DNA from: Planctomycetaceae bacterium
GTDB taxonomy: Bacteria > Planctomycetota > Planctomycetia > Pirellulales > Pirellulaceae
Direction: 5' to 3'
Length of the DNA stretch: 5,980 bases
Assembly (NCBI GenBank): GCA_007133715.1
Contig: SLMF01000603.1
Coordinates: 1 to 5,980 of the forward strand
Part shown: positions 1 to 5,980 of the stretch, in pieces
Numbering within the stretch: the stretch's first letter is position 1
Layout of the letters: each line of letters begins with the position of its first letter
Program-made: the position numbers and the translations under genes
Notes under the pieces: generated by a model
Told to the model about the DNA's origin: nothing
What the model saw: only the letters and a program-made list of their open reading frames with translations
The model's database searches: none

Positions 1-858
1 CGCGGGCCTGCCATCTACCGGCAAAAGCGAGTGGGGAAGCACGGGCAAGAATTCATGATGCTCAAGATCCGCACGATGCGGCACGATGCCGAAGCGGGCT
101 CGGGCGCGGTGTGGACGCAAGTCAACGACCCTCGGATCACCAAGCTGGGTTGGTTTTTGCGGAAGGTCCATTTGGACGAACTCCCTCAATTGTTCAACGT
201 GTTGCGGGGTGAGATGGCCTTGGTGGGCCCGCGTCCCGAGCGGCCGGAATTCGTTGCCGTGCTGGTCGAGCGGATTCCCAACTATGCGGATCGCCTGAAA
301 GTGCTGCCCGGCGTCACCGGATTAGCCCAGATTAACTTGCCTCCGGATACGGATTTGGCGAGTGTTCTGCGCAAGCAGTTGCTCGATTTGCACTACATTC
401 GGACTGCCGGATTCTGGCTCGATCTGCGGATGCTGGTCTGCACCTCGCTGCGGTTATTGGGTATCAGCGGCTATTTTGCGGCGCGGATCACGCGTTTGGA
501 TCGGACGGTGCCGGACCACGCGACGGTTATGAACCAAGTCCCAAGTCCGTGTCCCTGTTCACCGTCGGCGGTTTCCGAAGAGGGAGTTCGCATCGTCACG
601 GGCCCGGAGCTACTACGTTCGGCACGTGAGCCGGTTTTACCAGGGGAATGCGACTCGACATCCTCATCCGAATTCAAGAGCCGCCGCTCGCAGTTTCTTC
701 GCGAGCAAGCCTATCACGAGGCGATACCTCCCAATGGGAAGGGCCGTTCCCGCGATGCGAATGCCGAAGCGGGGGGGCTCGACCACGTCAATGGCCGGAG
801 CGGTTGGACTGCCAAATTGCCCATCTCTCGCTGGTTGCGGTGCAAGAAACCGAAGTGA
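1..858 (+). CDS. Polyprenyl-phosphate sugar-1-phosphate transferase, 3' part (5' end outside window)
   Basis: Bacterial sugar transferase (WcaJ/PglC-like catalytic domain) that moves a sugar-1-phosphate from a nucleotide sugar to undecaprenyl phosphate at the cytoplasmic membrane face, the first step of lipid-linked glycan assembly. The frame is open from base 1, and the first codons already encode the conserved GPAIYRQKRVG block, so the GTG at 31 is internal. Counting from base 1: FxxxKIRTM near residues 18-26, the HLDELPQLFNVLRGEM core with the catalytic Asp-Glu pair at about 59-60, VGPRPERPEF near 75-84, PGVTGLAQIN near 103-112, then LHYI and WLDL near 130-142. All are family hallmarks. 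Family members usually end shortly after the WLDL segment. Here about 120 further residues follow, polar and Ser/Pro/Arg-rich, with no domain I recognise. The missing 5' part probably holds N-terminal membrane helices. The stop TGA (856-858) overlaps the GTG start of the next gene. Sugar specificity cannot be read from the sequence. Confidence 0.93.
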   Translation, partial: RGPAIYRQKRVGKHGQEFMMLKIRTMRHDAEAGSGAVWTQVNDPRITKLGWFLRKVHLDELPQLFNVLRGEMALVGPRPERPEFVAVLVERIPNYADRLKVLPGVTGLAQINLPPDTDLASVLRKQLLDLHYIRTAGFWLDLRMLVCTSLRLLGISGYFAARITRLDRTVPDHATVMNQVPSPCPCSPSAVSEEGVRIVTGPELLRSAREPVLPGECDSTSSSEFKSRRSQFLREQAYHEAIPPNGKGRSRDANAEAGGLDHVNGRSGWTAKLPISRWLRCKKPK

Positions 859-1775
859 CACCTTCCTTGTTGCCCGACTCGGCACCCTCCGTTGTACCGC
901 TTCCCTGGCCGCAGGCAGCGTTTACGGTGGATGTCGAGGACTATTTTCACACCACGGTTTTCGAGTCGCGGATTGCGCGTCAGGACTGGCACGCTTTCGA
1001 CTGCCGCGTGGAAGCCAACACCCACCGGTTGTTAGACCTGTTGGCTCGCCACGACGTCCGCGGGACGTTTTTTGTCTTGGGGTGGGTGGCCGAAAACTAT
1101 TCGCAACTGGTCCGGGAGATTCACCAAGCGGGCCACGAGATCGGTTCGCACAGCTATTGGCATCGCCGCGTGTATCACTTGACACCGGAAGCCTTTCGGG
1201 CCGACCTGCGCCGCTCGCGGGACGTGTTGGCCGAAATAACCGGGCAGGCGGTACGCTGCTATCGGGCACCGACGTTTTCCATCAACCGTCAGACGCTGTG
1301 GGCGCTGGAGGTGTTGGTGGAAGAGGGCTTCCGGGTGGATTCCAGTATCTTTCCGATTTATCATGATCGCTACGGCATCCCGCAGGCGCGCACGAGCATC
1401 CATCGGATCGAAACGCCGTCGGGCACGATATGCGAGTTTCCTCCGGCGGTCGTGCAATTCGGTCCGTTGCGTCTGCCGGCCAGCGGTGGCGGCTACTTCC
1501 GACTCTACCCCTTTTTCTGGAGCCGTTATTGCTTGGCCCGTTTTGCCCGGCAGAACCGCCATGGTTTCGTCTTCTACGTTCACCCCTGGGAAGTCGATCC
1601 GCGGCAACCCCGTCTCCGCCTGGCTTCCCGAGTCTCGTGTTTCCGTCATTACCTGCACTTGCAGACAACCGAAGCCAAGTTGGAACGTCTCTTGAAGAGT
1701 TTTCGTTTTGCGCGCATCCGCGATGTACTTGAGGGAAACCCGGAATTTGGCGCAACCAGTTTTTCCTACCAGTAA
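855..1775 (+). CDS. Polysaccharide deacetylase, XrtA/PEP-CTERM-associated type (NodB domain + DUF3473-like)
   Basis: Carbohydrate esterase family 4 type enzyme, expected to remove N-acetyl groups from an amino-sugar polymer in a metal-dependent reaction. From the GTG at 855 it has 306 residues, the usual size for this subfamily. Visible motifs: TVDVEDYFH at about 24-32 (catalytic base and metal Asp), GTFFVLGWVAE at about 70-80, SHSYWH at about 98-103 with both metal-binding histidines, YRAPTFS at about 136-142, and a C-terminal YVHPWEVDP (about 241-249) followed by RHYLHLQTTEAKLERLL. The last two are typical of the DUF3473 extension in PEP-CTERM/exosortase-locus deacetylases. No signal peptide is evident. 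Start choice: GTG 855 forms a GTGA overlap with the upstream stop, and conserved sequence begins 24 residues later. The frame stays open back to an ATG at 648 (375 residues), but that would overlap the upstream gene by 211 bases and adds only Arg/Ser-rich sequence. No strong ribosome binding site is seen. Substrate is not determinable. Confidence 0.92.
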   Translation: MTPSLLPDSAPSVVPLPWPQAAFTVDVEDYFHTTVFESRIARQDWHAFDCRVEANTHRLLDLLARHDVRGTFFVLGWVAENYSQLVREIHQAGHEIGSHSYWHRRVYHLTPEAFRADLRRSRDVLAEITGQAVRCYRAPTFSINRQTLWALEVLVEEGFRVDSSIFPIYHDRYGIPQARTSIHRIETPSGTICEFPPAVVQFGPLRLPASGGGYFRLYPFFWSRYCLARFARQNRHGFVFYVHPWEVDPRQPRLRLASRVSCFRHYLHLQTTEAKLERLLKSFRFARIRDVLEGNPEFGATSFSYQ

Positions 1776-3111
1776 GCCGTGGCGGGTTTTGTGTCTGGCT
1801 CATCGAGTTCCCCACCCGCCGAATCGCGGCTACCGCATCCGTTCATTCCATCTGCTGCAGTATCTGGCGCAGCGGGCGGCGGTCGATTTAGCGTTCCTCA
1901 CGCATGAGCCGCTTGCGGACAGTTCCCGCGTCGCCCTGGAATTGCTTTGCCAGCGAGTCGTATGGGCCCCGCTGCATTCCTGGGGGCGTTGGCTGCGCGG
2001 CGCCTGGTCGCTGGCCGCGGGCCGGAGCGTCACGGAAGGAGTATTTCGATCCCCCCGCTTGAAACGCGCACTAGCCGCTTGGGCGGCGGACACGCAGTAC
2101 GATGCGGTCGTCGTCTTTTGTTCCAGCATGGTTCCGTATGTGGACAGCCTGCAGCCGGCCCGTGGGGAAGCCGGGCGGCCGCCGGAGTTCCCTTGCCCGG
2201 TGTGGGTCGATCTGGTCGATGTGGACAGTCAGAAATGGGTAGATTACGCGGCATCGGCGCGGGGGTGCAAACGGTGGCTTTACCGCTGGGAAGCCCGCCG
2301 TCTTCGCGCCTTGGAAAAAGCGCTGGCAGATCGCGTCCACGCGGTAACGCTGGTCAGTCAGCCGGAAGCGGCCTTGTATCGCCAAGTTTTGGGCGGGGGC
2401 GCGGAGACCGGCGCGGAGCTTGGCGAAGATGCGACGAAAGCCACAACGGCGGGGGCCAAATCACGGATTGTCGCGATCCCCAACGGCGTCAACTTGGAGT
2501 ATTTTCGACCGGTGCCCCAACCGATCGCTTCCTCAGAGCACACCGTTTCCCCAGCGGGCGGGGCAGGTGGCAGCGAGGCGGGTCGAATCGTGTTTGTCGG
2601 TGCCCTGGACTATCCCGCCAACATCGACGGCATCGTTTGGTTCTGCCAGCATGTCTGGGGGCAGGTGCGAGCGCGTTACCCAGACCTGCAGTTGGAGATC
2701 GTAGGGAGTCATCCCGGTCCCGGCGTGCGCCGTTTGGCTCGGCTGCCGGGTGTGGAACTGGTCGGCCAGGTACCCGACGTGCGGCCCCATCTGGCCGCCG
2801 CGCTGGTGGTGATCGTGCCGTTGCGAATCGCCCGTGGTATTCAGAACAAGGTGCTAGAAGCGTTGGCGATGGGCAAGCCCGTGCTGGCGTCGCCCGGCGC
2901 GCTGGAAGGACTGCAGGTGCAGATTCCCCAGCAGGCGGCCTGCGCTGCCACGCCCGAGCAGTGGAGCCACACCCTTTGCGACTTGGTTGCGGACGCGGAG
3001 CAACGCACTCGCATGGGGTTGGCAGGTCGGGCGTACGTCGAGCAGCACCACGGTTGGGAGCACTGTCTGGCGGGTTTGGAGGTTCTGTTACGGGAGTTGG
3101 GGAAACCATAG
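1723..3111 (+). CDS. Glycosyltransferase, PEP-CTERM/EpsH1-system sugar transferase type (GT4-like, GT-B fold)
   Basis: Cytoplasmic glycosyltransferase, 462 residues from ATG 1723, predicted to add a sugar from a nucleotide donor to the growing lipid-linked glycan. It matches the hallmark pattern of the exosortase-locus family (TIGR03087-like). Motifs: HRVPHPPNRGYRIRS near residues 27-41 (N-terminal Rossmann half), DLVDVDSQKW near 163-172, PNGVNLEYF near 253-261, FVGALDYPANIDG near 291-303, and PLRIARGIQNKVLEA near 366-380, which carries the donor-binding Glu of GT4 enzymes. Two Gly/Ala/Thr-rich stretches (about 223-245 and 265-287) look like loops absent from typical members. The start is uncertain. 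ATG 1723 overlaps the deacetylase end by 53 bases and has no Shine-Dalgarno. TTG 1747, 10 bases after a GAGGGA at 1731-1736, would give 454 residues and begin closer to the conserved N-terminus. A TTG at 1708 is the longest option. The overlap argues for translational coupling to the deacetylase. Sugar donor and linkage are unknown. Confidence 0.9.
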   Translation: MYLRETRNLAQPVFPTSKPWRVLCLAHRVPHPPNRGYRIRSFHLLQYLAQRAAVDLAFLTHEPLADSSRVALELLCQRVVWAPLHSWGRWLRGAWSLAAGRSVTEGVFRSPRLKRALAAWAADTQYDAVVVFCSSMVPYVDSLQPARGEAGRPPEFPCPVWVDLVDVDSQKWVDYAASARGCKRWLYRWEARRLRALEKALADRVHAVTLVSQPEAALYRQVLGGGAETGAELGEDATKATTAGAKSRIVAIPNGVNLEYFRPVPQPIASSEHTVSPAGGAGGSEAGRIVFVGALDYPANIDGIVWFCQHVWGQVRARYPDLQLEIVGSHPGPGVRRLARLPGVELVGQVPDVRPHLAAALVVIVPLRIARGIQNKVLEALAMGKPVLASPGALEGLQVQIPQQAACAATPEQWSHTLCDLVADAEQRTRMGLAGRAYVEQHHGWEHCLAGLEVLLRELGKP

Positions 3112-3220
3112 TTTCCTTGGCGAAGGCTCCTCATCACCGTGTCGGTCGGGCCCTTGCGACCCCTCTGGGCGGTTTGCTTGAGCGAGTCTTGCCCATTCCC
3201 GCCACGATCGGCCGGCGCGC

Positions 3221-4507
3221 ATGAAAGGTCTCCTATTTACTTATGGACTCACCGTGGCGGGGGCACTCGTTTCCCTGTCCTATCCGTGGTACGGTCTGCT
3301 GATCTACATTTGTTTTTCCACGCTCCGTCCCGACACGCTCTGGTTCTGGTCCGTGGCCCCGGGACCGTACAGCCGCATCGTAGCCATCAGCGTGCTGCTC
3401 GGCTGGGCGGGCAAGAATTTCGGCACCTGGAATCTGGGAGCCGCCCGGTGGCCGATGTACTGTGTGATCGGGTTTTGGATTTGGATTTTGCTGAGCGGAA
3501 CTCTGGCCCCCTATCCGCGAGTCGCTTGGGCGTACGCCGATTTGTTTACCAGGATCCTGCTGCCCCTGGTGGTCGGCTACACTTTGATGGATTCGCAGGA
3601 AAAGGTCCGGCAGTTGTGTTGGGTCTTGGTCTTGTCGATCGGATTTGTGGGATACCAAGCCAACCTGGACCATTGGCGAGGGGGAACACGGCTGTTGACT
3701 TACGGCTACTTTGGGGTCGACAACAACAGTGCCTGTATTGGTCTGGTCACAGGGGCGGGGTTGGCCTTTTTTCTGGGGATCGCAGAAAAAGCCTGGTATC
3801 GCAAACTGCTCTGTTTTGCGATTGCCGCCATGTTGGTGCATGCTCCCATGTTCGGGGATTCACGGGGCGGCATGATGGGCGTGGCGGCCATGGGGATCGC
3901 CACCCTTGTGGTGATGCCCAAACGAGCCAAGTATTTTATGTTATACGGACTGGCGGTGTTCCTGGCTTTGGAATTGGCTGGCGACCATGTCCGCGAGCGG
4001 TTTTTCTCGAGTTTCGCGGCGCGGGAGGAGTTGGATGGTTCGGCCGCCAGTCGGCTGGTGATGTGGGAGCACTGTTGGGATGCCATGCAGCGTTTTCCCA
4101 TTTTCGGCGTCGGGCCGAATCACTGGCCGCTTGCCGCCCAGGAGATGTACGGATGGTCGCACGGTTTGCGCGCGCATAATCTGTGGTTAGAGATCGGCGC
4201 CTCGCTGGGATTCCCGGGTCTGTTCTTTTTGGTAGGGTTTTACGGATTGACGGCGGTTTTCCTATGGTGGCGGTGGTTCTTCAAGCGGTTCCCCGACGAA
4301 TGGACAGACAATGTGGCCCGGGGGCTGATCGTCTCGCTAACGGGTTTTGCGGTCAGTGCCATGTTCGTATCGCTGGATGCCATGGAGCCTCCGTATTTTC
4401 TCGCCTTGCTTGGAGGAGGTTTGATCCGTTGGGCGGACGCTCCCGAAGTGGCAGACGAGGAAGAAGACGGCGACGTACGTTTCCCTGGTCAGGATTGGGT
4501 CGAATGA
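3221..4507 (+). CDS. O-antigen ligase/polymerase superfamily membrane protein (Wzy_C), exosortase-associated O-glycosylation-ligase-like
   Basis: Integral inner-membrane protein of 428 residues with roughly 11-12 hydrophobic segments (for example about 4-30, 77-96, 108-125, 131-147, 168-188, 195-209, 216-252, 327-351, 366-385, 388-402). The family joins or transfers undecaprenyl-diphosphate-linked glycans on the periplasmic side. Hallmarks: SRGG at 214-217 (the conserved Ser-Arg-Gly region of WaaL/Wzy_C proteins), a large loop at about 253-326 with SRLVMWEHCWDAMQRFPIFG, and the AHNLWLEIGASLGFPGL segment at about 318-334 with the conserved His-Asn (319-320). The overall look fits the exosortase-A-associated putative O-glycosylation ligases (TIGR03097-like). 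Whether it acts as polymerase, O-antigen ligase or protein O-glycosylation ligase cannot be settled from sequence. The C-terminus is an acidic tail (ADEEEDGD, about 411-418). ATG 3221 is the only reasonable start, because an in-frame stop at 3179-3181 has no start codon after it before 3221. No clear Shine-Dalgarno. It lies 109 bases after the glycosyltransferase and 16 before the ABC permease. Confidence 0.88.
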   Translation: MKGLLFTYGLTVAGALVSLSYPWYGLLIYICFSTLRPDTLWFWSVAPGPYSRIVAISVLLGWAGKNFGTWNLGAARWPMYCVIGFWIWILLSGTLAPYPRVAWAYADLFTRILLPLVVGYTLMDSQEKVRQLCWVLVLSIGFVGYQANLDHWRGGTRLLTYGYFGVDNNSACIGLVTGAGLAFFLGIAEKAWYRKLLCFAIAAMLVHAPMFGDSRGGMMGVAAMGIATLVVMPKRAKYFMLYGLAVFLALELAGDHVRERFFSSFAAREELDGSAASRLVMWEHCWDAMQRFPIFGVGPNHWPLAAQEMYGWSHGLRAHNLWLEIGASLGFPGLFFLVGFYGLTAVFLWWRWFFKRFPDEWTDNVARGLIVSLTGFAVSAMFVSLDAMEPPYFLALLGGGLIRWADAPEVADEEEDGDVRFPGQDWVE

Positions 4508-4523
4508 TCCGCTTGAAGAAAGC

Positions 4524-5420
4524 ATGTTGCTGATGAGCAGTTTCGAGACCGCGGGCGTCTTACCGCCCGCCGACGATGCGGGTGGCTCATCGTCTCCTTG
4601 CCCCGTGACCCTCATCGAACACCGCCGCGGCATGCGGCGGCTGGATCTGCGTGACTTATGGTGGCGCCGCGAGTTACTGTACTATCTGGTCTGGCGCGAT
4701 GTGACCATCCGGTACAAGCAGTCCGTATTTGGCATCGGTTGGGCCCTGATCCAGCCGCTGGGAGCGATCCTCGTGTTCAGCCTCCTGTTCGGCCGGTGGG
4801 TGGGCCTGGGGGAGCAGACCGGTGCGATCCCGTACCCGGTGTTCGTGTTCTCGGGTCTGCTGCCATGGCAGTTGTTCAGCCGGTCGCTGCTGAACGCCAG
4901 CAACAGCGTGGTTTCCAACAATCACATCATCACGAAGATCTACTTTCCCCGGCTGCTAGCGCCTCTCTCTTCGGTGGGGTCGGTGTTACTGGATGTGCTG
5001 ATCGGACTGGCCGCCTTGTTGGTGATGATGTTTTATTTTGGCGTGCCCCTGGGACCATCGGTTCTGCTCTTGCCGTTGATCTTGCTGATGCTCTGTCTGG
5101 CATCGCTCTCTTTTGGCATTTGGTTATCTGCGGTGTTTGTAGCCTATCGCGATGTCCAACAGGTGGCGCCTTTTGTGATCAGTCTCTGGATGTGGTTATC
5201 TCCGGTGGTGTACCCTCCGAGCATTGTACCCGAGCATCATCGCTGGCTGCTGGCGTTCAATCCCATGACCGGTTTGATTGCCGGTTTTCGCTACAGTCTG
5301 CTGGGCCAGGAGATGGATTGGACGGCACTGGGTGTGGCGGCCGCCATGATCGTGCTGGCCTTGCCCGCCAGCATCTATTATTTCCGACGTAAAGAAGACA
5401 CGTTTGCGGACATCATTTGA
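4524..5420 (+). CDS. wzm: ABC-2 type polysaccharide export permease (Wzm/TagG/KpsM-like)
   Basis: Membrane subunit, 298 residues, of an ABC exporter that moves lipid-linked polysaccharide across the inner membrane. After a variable cytoplasmic N-terminus (about 1-40) comes an amphipathic segment, LLYYLVWRDVTIRYKQ (about 51-66), followed by GIGWALIQPL. This block is highly characteristic of O-antigen/teichoic-acid/capsule export permeases. About six hydrophobic segments follow (roughly 72-90, 103-122, 150-172, 178-206, 213-231, 266-287). Further family signatures are PWQLFSRSLLNASNSVVSNN (about 114-133), YFPRLLAP (about 140-147), the LSPVVYPPSIVP loop (about 225-235), NPMTGLIAGFRYSLLG (about 246-261) and a C-terminal FRRKEDTFADII. 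Length is normal. ATG 4524 follows a weak purine run (GAAGAAAG, 4515-4522); ATG 4533 is an alternative start three codons later. The gene sits 27 bases before its probable ATPase partner. The family assignment is firm; the exported glycan is inferred only from the neighbours. Confidence 0.94.
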   Translation: MLLMSSFETAGVLPPADDAGGSSSPCPVTLIEHRRGMRRLDLRDLWWRRELLYYLVWRDVTIRYKQSVFGIGWALIQPLGAILVFSLLFGRWVGLGEQTGAIPYPVFVFSGLLPWQLFSRSLLNASNSVVSNNHIITKIYFPRLLAPLSSVGSVLLDVLIGLAALLVMMFYFGVPLGPSVLLLPLILLMLCLASLSFGIWLSAVFVAYRDVQQVAPFVISLWMWLSPVVYPPSIVPEHHRWLLAFNPMTGLIAGFRYSLLGQEMDWTALGVAAAMIVLALPASIYYFRRKEDTFADII

Positions 5421-5447
5421 GTTTGCCATTTAACCCTGCCACGTTTT

Positions 5448-5980
5448 ATGCCTGCGATACGCGCTGAATCTCTGTCCAAGGTCTATCGAATCAATCGAGC
5501 GAGGCCTGATGATCTGCGTTCCCTGCTGACACAGTTGGTCCGAGGTCCGCTGCATCGTCTGCGTCATGGCGCAGCTCACAGTGTGGAGACCGAGGAGTTT
5601 TGGGCTCTTCGGGACGTCAGTTTCGAGTTGCCGGTGGGCGAGATTCTGGGGGTGATCGGCCGCAATGGTTCGGGCAAGAGCACGCTGTTGAAGCTCTTGT
5701 CTCAGATTACGGAGCCCACGAGTGGTCGGGCGGAGATCCGGGGCCGGGTAGGTTGTTTATTGGAGGTGGGTACGGGTTTTCATCCCGAGTTGAGTGGCCG
5801 GGAGAACGTGTATTTAAACGGTGCGATTCTGGGGATGGGCCGCCGGGAGGTGAAGCGGAAGTTTGCGGAGATTGTCGAGTTTTCCGGGGTAGAACGGTTT
5901 TTGGACACCCCGGTGAAGCGATACTCGACCGGGATGCGTGTGCGTTTGGGCTTTGCGGTGGCTGCCCACTTGGAACCGGA
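5448..5980 (+). CDS. wzt: ABC-type polysaccharide export ATP-binding protein, N-terminal part (cut by window end)
   Basis: Nucleotide-binding subunit that would power export by the permease just upstream. 177 complete codons are visible. Motifs: SLSKVYRI near residues 8-15, then an Arg/Leu-rich insert (about 16-48) of the kind common in Wzt/TagH/KpsT-like ATPases, then EFWALRDVSFEL (about 50-61), Walker A GRNGSGKST (71-79), the Q-loop region LEVGTGFHPELSGRENV (about 105-121; in this subfamily the Q-loop glutamine is replaced by Glu), and the ABC signature YSTGM (159-163). Walker B, the D-loop, the H-switch and any C-terminal carbohydrate-binding domain would lie beyond the window. Whether this is a long Wzt with a glycan-recognising C-terminus or a short KpsT-like form therefore cannot be decided here. 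ATG 5448 is the first start after the permease stop, which is in the same frame. No Shine-Dalgarno is evident in the 27-base gap (5421-5447), and no terminator-like hairpin is seen there, which fits co-transcription. Confidence 0.94.
   Translation, partial: MPAIRAESLSKVYRINRARPDDLRSLLTQLVRGPLHRLRHGAAHSVETEEFWALRDVSFELPVGEILGVIGRNGSGKSTLLKLLSQITEPTSGRAEIRGRVGCLLEVGTGFHPELSGRENVYLNGAILGMGRREVKRKFAEIVEFSGVERFLDTPVKRYSTGMRVRLGFAVAAHLEP

Noticed and set aside
626..1366. + strand open frame of 246 codons across the sugar transferase/deacetylase junction
   Set aside because: Arg/Gly/Ser-rich with no motif; frame shadow of the deacetylase gene, which carries all catalytic motifs.
1032..1658. - strand open frame of about 208 codons opposite the deacetylase
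   Set aside because: No recognisable domain and entirely opposite a well-supported gene; GC-rich antisense shadow.
2489..3109. - strand open frame of about 206 codons opposite the glycosyltransferase
   Set aside because: Pro/Arg/Ala-rich translation with no motif; typical antisense shadow of a GC-rich gene.
3112..3220. Intergenic gap considered for a terminator or promoter
   Set aside because: No stable hairpin followed by a T-run and no convincing -35/-10 pair was seen; the GC-rich CGATCGGCCGG just before the ligase start is only a short palindromic patch.
1947..3224. Long + strand open frame (425 codons) across the glycosyltransferase gene
   Set aside because: It is Arg/Gly/Ser-rich shadow sequence in the wrong frame of a gene with clear family motifs. 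Only its last 35 codons, which lie outside that gene, are mentioned as a low-interest possibility.
3139..4179. + strand open frame of 346 codons overlapping the Wzy_C gene
   Set aside because: Lacks coherent membrane segments or motifs, whereas the overlapping frame encodes a clear polytopic membrane protein with SRGG and HN motifs.
4658..5392. + strand open frame of 244 codons inside the ABC permease gene
   Set aside because: Shadow of the permease reading frame; the permease frame has the family signatures and hydrophobic pattern.

Overview
The window is one continuous stretch of a cell-surface polysaccharide (EPS / O-antigen-like) locus. Six genes lie head to tail on the + strand, with no convincing gene on the - strand. 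Base composition is GC-rich, and Shine-Dalgarno sequences are weak or absent at most starts. The gene mix is a set of relatives of the exosortase/PEP-CTERM-associated EPS families next to a Wzm/Wzt-type ABC exporter. Together these suggest a Gram-negative environmental bacterium, perhaps a planctomycete; that assignment is an impression from style and gene content, not from a marker gene.

Layout: (1) 1-858, the 3' part of a polyprenyl-phosphate sugar-1-phosphate transferase whose beginning lies before the window and which carries an unusual, apparently unconserved C-terminal tail. (2) 855-1775, a polysaccharide deacetylase of the XrtA/PEP-CTERM-associated type (NodB domain plus DUF3473-like C-terminus), starting at a GTG that overlaps the previous stop by 4 bases. 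(3) About 1723-3111, a glycosyltransferase closely resembling the 'PEP-CTERM/EpsH1 system associated' sugar transferases, overlapping the deacetylase end. (4) 3221-4507, a multi-spanning membrane protein of the O-antigen ligase/polymerase (Wzy_C) superfamily, closest in appearance to the exosortase-A-associated putative O-glycosylation ligases. (5) 4524-5420, an ABC-2 type polysaccharide export permease (Wzm-like). (6) 5448 to the window end, the N-terminal part of its ATPase (Wzt-like), cut off after the ABC signature motif.

How they could work together (inference): the sugar transferase loads the first sugar-1-phosphate onto undecaprenyl phosphate, the glycosyltransferase extends the glycan on the cytoplasmic face, and the Wzm/Wzt pair flips the lipid-linked glycan or polymer across the inner membrane. 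The Wzy_C-type protein then polymerises it or transfers it to an acceptor, and the deacetylase trims N-acetyl groups. Overlaps and gaps of -53 to +109 bases, all on one strand, point to one operon. No promoter, terminator, RNA gene, repeat, CRISPR array or mobile element was recognised, and no stretch over 300 bases lacks a gene. The most interesting point is the combination of PEP-CTERM/EpsH-type EPS enzymes, an ABC-dependent exporter and a ligase-like protein in one transcription unit.
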